A DNA stretch of 8,750 nt from an uncultured Collinsella sp. (GTDB lineage Bacteria > Actinomycetota > Coriobacteriia > Coriobacteriales > Coriobacteriaceae). The stretch is taken from NCBI GenBank assembly GCA_900540095.1, contig UQEO01000080.1:1-8750 (forward strand), in the 5' to 3' direction. The position numbers were made by a program, and so were the translations under genes. The notes beneath the pieces were generated by a model. That model saw only the letters and a list, made by a program, of their open reading frames with translations, was not told the origin of the DNA and did no database searches. Positions within the stretch are counted from its first letter, which is position 1. Every line of letters begins with the position of its first letter. This document shows positions 5,557 to 8,750 of this stretch, one piece after another.

Positions 5557-6168
5557 CTAGCTATTAAACCCGTTGAACTTGAGATAGCTCATCAAGTAAG
5601 CCTTCGAAACGAAGGACGATACCGCGCTACGCACAAGCAGCGACTCACGCGTTACCTGATGCGCCGTATCGGGCACGGGAGTCTGCTCGACGGAAAACGC
5701 CGCACGAATCGATGCCTCGAGCTGATCGACCACATAATCAAAGGCCGTCGGGGCATCGTAGCTCAAACGCTGAATGTTAAAGAGTGCCTGCACAGCAGCA
5801 ATAGGTAGCACCTGCTTAAAGATGCAGATAGCGATCAGGCGGGCAATCTGCTCGCGGCCATATTGCTTTTTGACCGGAGCAGGCACTAGGCCGACCTTTA
5901 CGTAGTTATTGATCATCGATGGCGTAATGATAGGCTGCTCAACGCAAATGAACAGCGGCTCCATCCACAGCGAAACATACTCAATAACCTGGTCGCGGTA
6001 GAGCGTCACATTGGGCAACTGGTCATAGCGCGGCAGACTCAACGTATTAAGTTTGCGCACGATATCGGACTGAATAAATGCATCGGGCAGCACAGTGGGC
6101 TGAATATCCTCAGGCTTAATGCTGACCGACGAATCAGACATCGGAATAACGTGTTTAACGTGGTTCAT
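5557..6168 (-). CDS. DUF1836-domain putative transcriptional regulator
   Basis: The 203-residue protein matches the DUF1836 family. Conserved parts are LPRYDQLPNVTLYRDQVIEYV-like residues at 45-65 and a predicted MerR-like helix-turn-helix, ITPSMINNYVKVGLVPAP then KKQYGREQIARLI (81-112). An IFKQVLPIAAVQALF helix follows (116-130). The family is DNA-binding by prediction; its ligands and targets are largely uncharacterised. The ATG at 6168 has a strong GGAGG ribosome site at 6175-6179 on the minus strand. A longer frame to 6267 would run through the promoter and the shared operator. The gene is convergent with degV, and the same 27-bp element precedes both, so I infer that this protein binds that element. 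There is no signal peptide or membrane segment. Confidence 0.85.
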   Translation of the reverse strand: MNHVKHVIPMSDSSVSIKPEDIQPTVLPDAFIQSDIVRKLNTLSLPRYDQLPNVTLYRDQVIEYVSLWMEPLFICVEQPIITPSMINNYVKVGLVPAPVKKQYGREQIARLIAICIFKQVLPIAAVQALFNIQRLSYDAPTAFDYVVDQLEASIRAAFSVEQTPVPDTAHQVTRESLLVRSAVSSFVSKAYLMSYLKFNGFNS

Positions 6169-6204
6169 AAAGGTCCTCCGTTCATTTTCTATATTGTATT
6201 CTAG

Positions 6205-6231
6205 GTTATCTAGTTTTGCATACCATATAGC
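6205..6231. promoter_or_regulatory. Second copy of the 27-bp degV/DUF1836 element
   Basis: On the plus strand this reads GTTATCTAGTTTTGCATACC... and matches 4530-4556 at 23 of 27 positions, in the same plus-strand orientation. It lies 37-63 bases upstream of the DUF1836 start codon. It overlaps where a -35 box would sit for possible minus-strand -10 boxes TACAAT (6193-6198) or TAGAAT (6198-6203). No good -35 box is seen. This copy is a less perfect palindrome than the degV copy. Confidence 0.68.
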
Positions 6232-6232
6232 C

Positions 6233-6280
6233 TGCAAGAAAAATGGCGGGACAGTGCACTGATGCATCGTCCCGCCATTT
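6233..6280 (-). terminator. Rho-independent terminator of trxB
   Basis: Read on the minus strand, AAATGGCGGGAC (6280-6269) pairs with GTCCCGCCATTT (6252-6241) around a 16-base loop and is followed by TTTTTCTTG. It lies 42 bases after the trxB stop and directly upstream of the DUF1836 promoter region, insulating that gene from trxB read-through. Confidence 0.85.
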
Positions 6281-6321
6281 AGTTAATAGATAACAACCTT
6301 ACATAAGATATATTATCGTAC

Positions 6322-7260
6322 TTATCTACGGAGGAATGCGTATGCGCTGGTTGCCGCTATGGCTCCGTCAGAAACCGCGGTCACAACCTGGCGCAAACGC
6401 TTGGAACGGATATCGCCAGCGGCAAATAGACCTGGCGTGCGGGTCGCCATGGATTCATCAGTCAGAATGCCGCCATCAGGCGCCAGATCGACGAGATGCT
6501 CAACAAGCTCGGTATGGGGTTGCGTGCCGGCAAAGACAAAAATGCCAAACGAGCCGGGCTCAAATGACTCGGTATGAATTTCCCCAGATGCATTGTCCTT
6601 AAAGGCAATCGTCGTTGGCATCGCTTCACCAGAAAGTTCAACAATACTAGTTTGGTACCTAACTGTAATATTGTCCTTTTCGAGTACCTTCTGAACAACA
6701 CCATCAGGTGCACGGAACTGATCGCGACGCAAGACGATGGTCACGCTGCTGGCGATTTCTGACAAGAACAGGGCTTCCTCACAGGCAGCATTGCCGCCGC
6801 CAATGACAAAAACCTGCTTGCCACGGAAGAACATGCCGTCACACGTCGCGCAATACGAAACGCCACGACCGCGATACGTATCCTCGCCAGCGAAACCAGC
6901 AGATCGCGGCGTGGCACCCATGCAAGCGATAACGCTCGAGGCCAGCGTATCGCCTATATCGTGATGCACCGTAAACAGCGCTGCATCGGCATCGTAATCG
7001 ATACCCGTAACCATGCTCCATGCGACCTGAGCTCCCAAGCCCTCTGCATGCTGCTGAAAACGCTCGCCGAGTTCGGCGCCACTCAAGAGCGGAATGCCCG
7101 GATAGTTCTCGACTTCATTGGTCGTGGCGATCTGTCCACCCGACATACCCTGCTCAATCACAGTCGTCGTCAGGTTGGCACGCGCAGTGAAAATGGCGGC
7201 AGCATAGCCCGCGGGGCCTCCACCGATAATCGCAACATCAATCGGCTGATCGGTAGTCAT
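6322..7260 (-). CDS. trxB: Thioredoxin reductase (NADPH)
   Basis: The 312-residue flavoprotein reduces thioredoxin with NADPH in the cytoplasm. The FAD-binding GGGPAG is at 13-18. The redox centre CATC is at 137-140 (C137, C140) within YCATCDGMFF, the NADPH-binding GGGNAA at 154-159, and the C-terminal FAD motif GLFAAGDIR at 277-285. The NADPH-phosphate loop reads LRRDQFR (177-183): both arginine positions are kept, but the histidine common in this loop is leucine. The ATG at 7260 follows AGAGGA at a normal distance. The frame is open to 7335, but that extension would run through the divergent promoter region. No thioredoxin gene is adjacent. The gene is transcribed alone and ends at its own terminator. 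Confidence 0.95.
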   Translation of the reverse strand: MTTDQPIDVAIIGGGPAGYAAAIFTARANLTTTVIEQGMSGGQIATTNEVENYPGIPLLSGAELGERFQQHAEGLGAQVAWSMVTGIDYDADAALFTVHHDIGDTLASSVIACMGATPRSAGFAGEDTYRGRGVSYCATCDGMFFRGKQVFVIGGGNAACEEALFLSEIASSVTIVLRRDQFRAPDGVVQKVLEKDNITVRYQTSIVELSGEAMPTTIAFKDNASGEIHTESFEPGSFGIFVFAGTQPHTELVEHLVDLAPDGGILTDESMATRTPGLFAAGDIRSKRLRQVVTAVSDGAIAATSAYAFLRR

Positions 7261-7377
7261 GAAGAATCCTCTCGTCGAAACGTTGTCGTTCTTTGCGCTC
7301 ATACCCAAATTTACGTGAACATGACACTCATGCACTACAATGATAAATCGCGTAACAAAGCTGAAGGGGAGTTATCG
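7261..7377. promoter_or_regulatory. Divergent promoter region of trxB and the glycosyltransferase gene
   Basis: The 117 bases separate two head-to-head genes. For the plus-strand gene a -10 candidate TACAAT lies at 7336-7341 with a poor -35. An alternative is ATGACA (7321-7326) with ATAAAT (7343-7348). For trxB, minus-strand GTGTCA and TATGAG are spaced 18 bases apart. A small dyad CATGA-CAC-TCATG (7320-7332) sits in the middle. The existence of promoters is certain from the layout, but the individual boxes are weak calls. Confidence 0.4.
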
Positions 7378-8679
7378 ATGGATCAAACGCAGACGGGCAA
7401 TAGCGCTCCCCTGCCCATGCAAGCCACTCCCCAACCGGAGCAAATGACCGTTTTACCTGCACAAAAACCCCTGGTAACCATTGTGCACGCATCGGTTGGA
7501 TCGGGCCACAAAGCCGCCGCCAACGCGATTGCACAAGCATTTGACCTTATCCGCGGCACCAAAGGAATCCCTGAGGATATTGAGATCGAAGTCCTAAATA
7601 TCCTCGATTTTGGACGCATTAGGTTCGATGGTAATAAAACAGCAGCGTCGTTTACCGGCGCCACGCGTCCCATTTACGACCTGACCTGGCGATATACGCT
7701 TACAGGACATCTGCTCTGGGGCGGCGGCACAGCATGGTCACGAATTATGTTCCCCGCCTTCAACGAATACGTCCGGACCCGCAGGCCCATAGCCGTGGTC
7801 GCAACACACATTACGGCGGCCAACGTCGCTGTGGGCGCCCGCGTCATCACGGGTATCGATTACCCGGTCATCTGCGTGCCGACCGATTACGAAGTCGAAG
7901 GCTTTTGGCCCCACAAGGACACCGACCTATTCTGTGTAGCCAACGAGTTTATGGCCGAAACGCTGCGCCCGCGCAAGGTTCCCGAGTCAAAGATCCGCAT
8001 AACGGGCATCCCCATCCGAGCCGGTTTCGATACCGATTACAAACGCGAGGATGAGCTGAGCAAGTTCAATCTCCCCATAGACAAAACCGTCGTATTGGTG
8101 ATGGCCGGCGCCAGTTTGCCCCAACCATACGTGCGTTTCCGCGCCGCGATGGACCACACGCTCCCCTTCTTACGCAGCTTTGAGGACATGCACTTTGTCT
8201 TTTTACCGGGCAAGGATAAGGAATACGCCACCCGACTCAAAACGCTCTTCGACGCCATGAAGCTCGACAACGTCACGGTTCTGGACTACGTGGACGACAT
8301 GGCGGCCCTCATGCACGGCTGCGACCTGGCAATCATCAAATCGGGCGGACTCACGGTCACCGAGTGCCTATGCGCACATCTACCGATGATCCTGCTGGGC
8401 AAGTCCTATGGCCAGGAAAAGGCCAACACCACAATGCTCACCGGCATGGGCGCCAGCATGCATGTCACCACCGCACGCGAGCTCATCGTGACGTTGCGCC
8501 ATCTCCACGATCATCCGGAGTCGCTCAAGGCACTGCTCATCAATGGCGAAGTCCTGCGCCGTCCACGCGCAGCCGAGGATATCGCCATTGCAACCATGGA
8601 GCTAGTAGGCAAGCCCCAAAAGCGCAAACGAGCCTTCTGCCGCTTCTACTGGGGCGGAAAACCCGCGCATATCCGCTAG
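7378..8679 (+). CDS. MGDG synthase/UgtP-type diacylglycerol glycosyltransferase
   Basis: The 433-residue protein has the two-domain GT-B layout of the monogalactosyldiacylglycerol synthase/processive diacylglycerol glucosyltransferase family, which moves sugars from UDP-sugar to diacylglycerol at the inner membrane face. The N-terminal domain shows VTIVHASVGSGHKAAANAI (33-51) and CVPTDYEVEGFWPHKDTD (166-183). The C-terminal domain shows the TGIPIRAGF hinge (209-217), LPGKDKEY, and the donor-binding KSGGLTVTECLCAHLPMI (321-338) with GQEKANT (345-351). The first 30 residues are Gln/Pro-rich and probably disordered. The C-terminus is basic, fitting peripheral membrane attachment. The ATG follows AGGGGAG (7365-7371) at 6 bases; the frame is open upstream to 6961 but overlaps trxB. 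The sugar and number of additions cannot be read. No clear terminator is visible before the window ends. Confidence 0.87.
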   Translation: MDQTQTGNSAPLPMQATPQPEQMTVLPAQKPLVTIVHASVGSGHKAAANAIAQAFDLIRGTKGIPEDIEIEVLNILDFGRIRFDGNKTAASFTGATRPIYDLTWRYTLTGHLLWGGGTAWSRIMFPAFNEYVRTRRPIAVVATHITAANVAVGARVITGIDYPVICVPTDYEVEGFWPHKDTDLFCVANEFMAETLRPRKVPESKIRITGIPIRAGFDTDYKREDELSKFNLPIDKTVVLVMAGASLPQPYVRFRAAMDHTLPFLRSFEDMHFVFLPGKDKEYATRLKTLFDAMKLDNVTVLDYVDDMAALMHGCDLAIIKSGGLTVTECLCAHLPMILLGKSYGQEKANTTMLTGMGASMHVTTARELIVTLRHLHDHPESLKALLINGEVLRRPRAAEDIAIATMELVGKPQKRKRAFCRFYWGGKPAHIR

Positions 8680-8750
8680 TCGAATGTCCGCCGCTCTGCC
8701 GGAGCCGCCCTTATATCATTCCATGCTCAAACATTCTCGCTTCGCTGCGA

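Noticed and set aside
7261..7335. N-terminal extension of trxB
   Set aside because: The added residues precede the normal TrxB start by 25 positions. AGAGGA sits correctly before ATG 7260, and the extension would occupy the promoter region.
6961..7377. N-terminal extension of the glycosyltransferase gene
   Set aside because: It runs antisense through the start of trxB and the divergent promoter region. The ATG at 7378 has a strong ribosome site and gives the expected family N-terminus.
8680..8710. A terminator after the glycosyltransferase gene
   Set aside because: Only a 5-bp GC-rich hairpin (GCTCT with GGAGC) without a T-run is present, so it is too weak to call.
8711..8750. A minus-strand open frame entering from the right edge, ending SEARMFEHGMI
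   Set aside because: Only about 12 codons are visible, with no recognisable family, so a convergent neighbouring gene is possible but not supportable.

Overview
The window looks like a chromosomal segment of a moderately high-GC actinobacterium of the class Coriobacteriia, most like Collinsella. That assignment is an inference. An actinobacterial gene block (pgsA, a GarA-like FHA gene, and a MerR gene resembling mycobacterial Rv1828) sits beside families more usual in Firmicutes (DegV, DUF1836, an MGDG-synthase-type glycosyltransferase). Start sites follow clear Shine-Dalgarno sequences.

Region 1 (1-385) looks like the boundary of an integrated element. The 3' half of a tRNA-Pro(GGG) gene (301-345) begins exactly at the anticodon loop, keeps canonical tRNA spacing to the CCA end, and is followed by its own terminator. 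The 5' half is missing. In its place are a structured noncoding stretch, three tandem 9-bp repeats, a dyad at the junction, and the last 25 codons of an open frame that may be an integrase C-terminus. This is what an attR site made by a tyrosine recombinase acting in a tRNA anticodon loop would look like. A 19-bp inverted repeat of unknown role lies just downstream (449-505).

Region 2 (633-4520) is a run of five plus-strand genes with gaps of 3 to 66 bases: phosphatidylglycerophosphate synthase (pgsA), a GarA/OdhI-like FHA protein, a MerR-family regulator, adenine phosphoribosyltransferase (apt), and a secreted coiled-coil NlpC/P60 cell-wall hydrolase. It ends in a strong terminator. The pgsA-FHA-MerR order recalls the Mycobacterium pgsA2...garA-Rv1828 neighbourhood.

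Region 3 (4521-6280) holds a DegV-family fatty-acid-binding protein gene (plus strand) and a convergent DUF1836 regulator gene (minus strand), with a bidirectional terminator between them. Both upstream regions carry the same 27-bp element (23 of 27 positions identical). The degV copy lies inside a perfect 14-bp-arm palindrome. This suggests an undescribed regulon in which the DUF1836 protein controls itself and degV.

Region 4 (6322-8679) contains thioredoxin reductase (trxB, minus strand) and a divergent processive-diacylglycerol-glycosyltransferase-like gene. A membrane-lipid theme (pgsA, DegV, the glycosyltransferase) runs through the window. No CRISPR array, complete mobile element or rRNA gene is visible.
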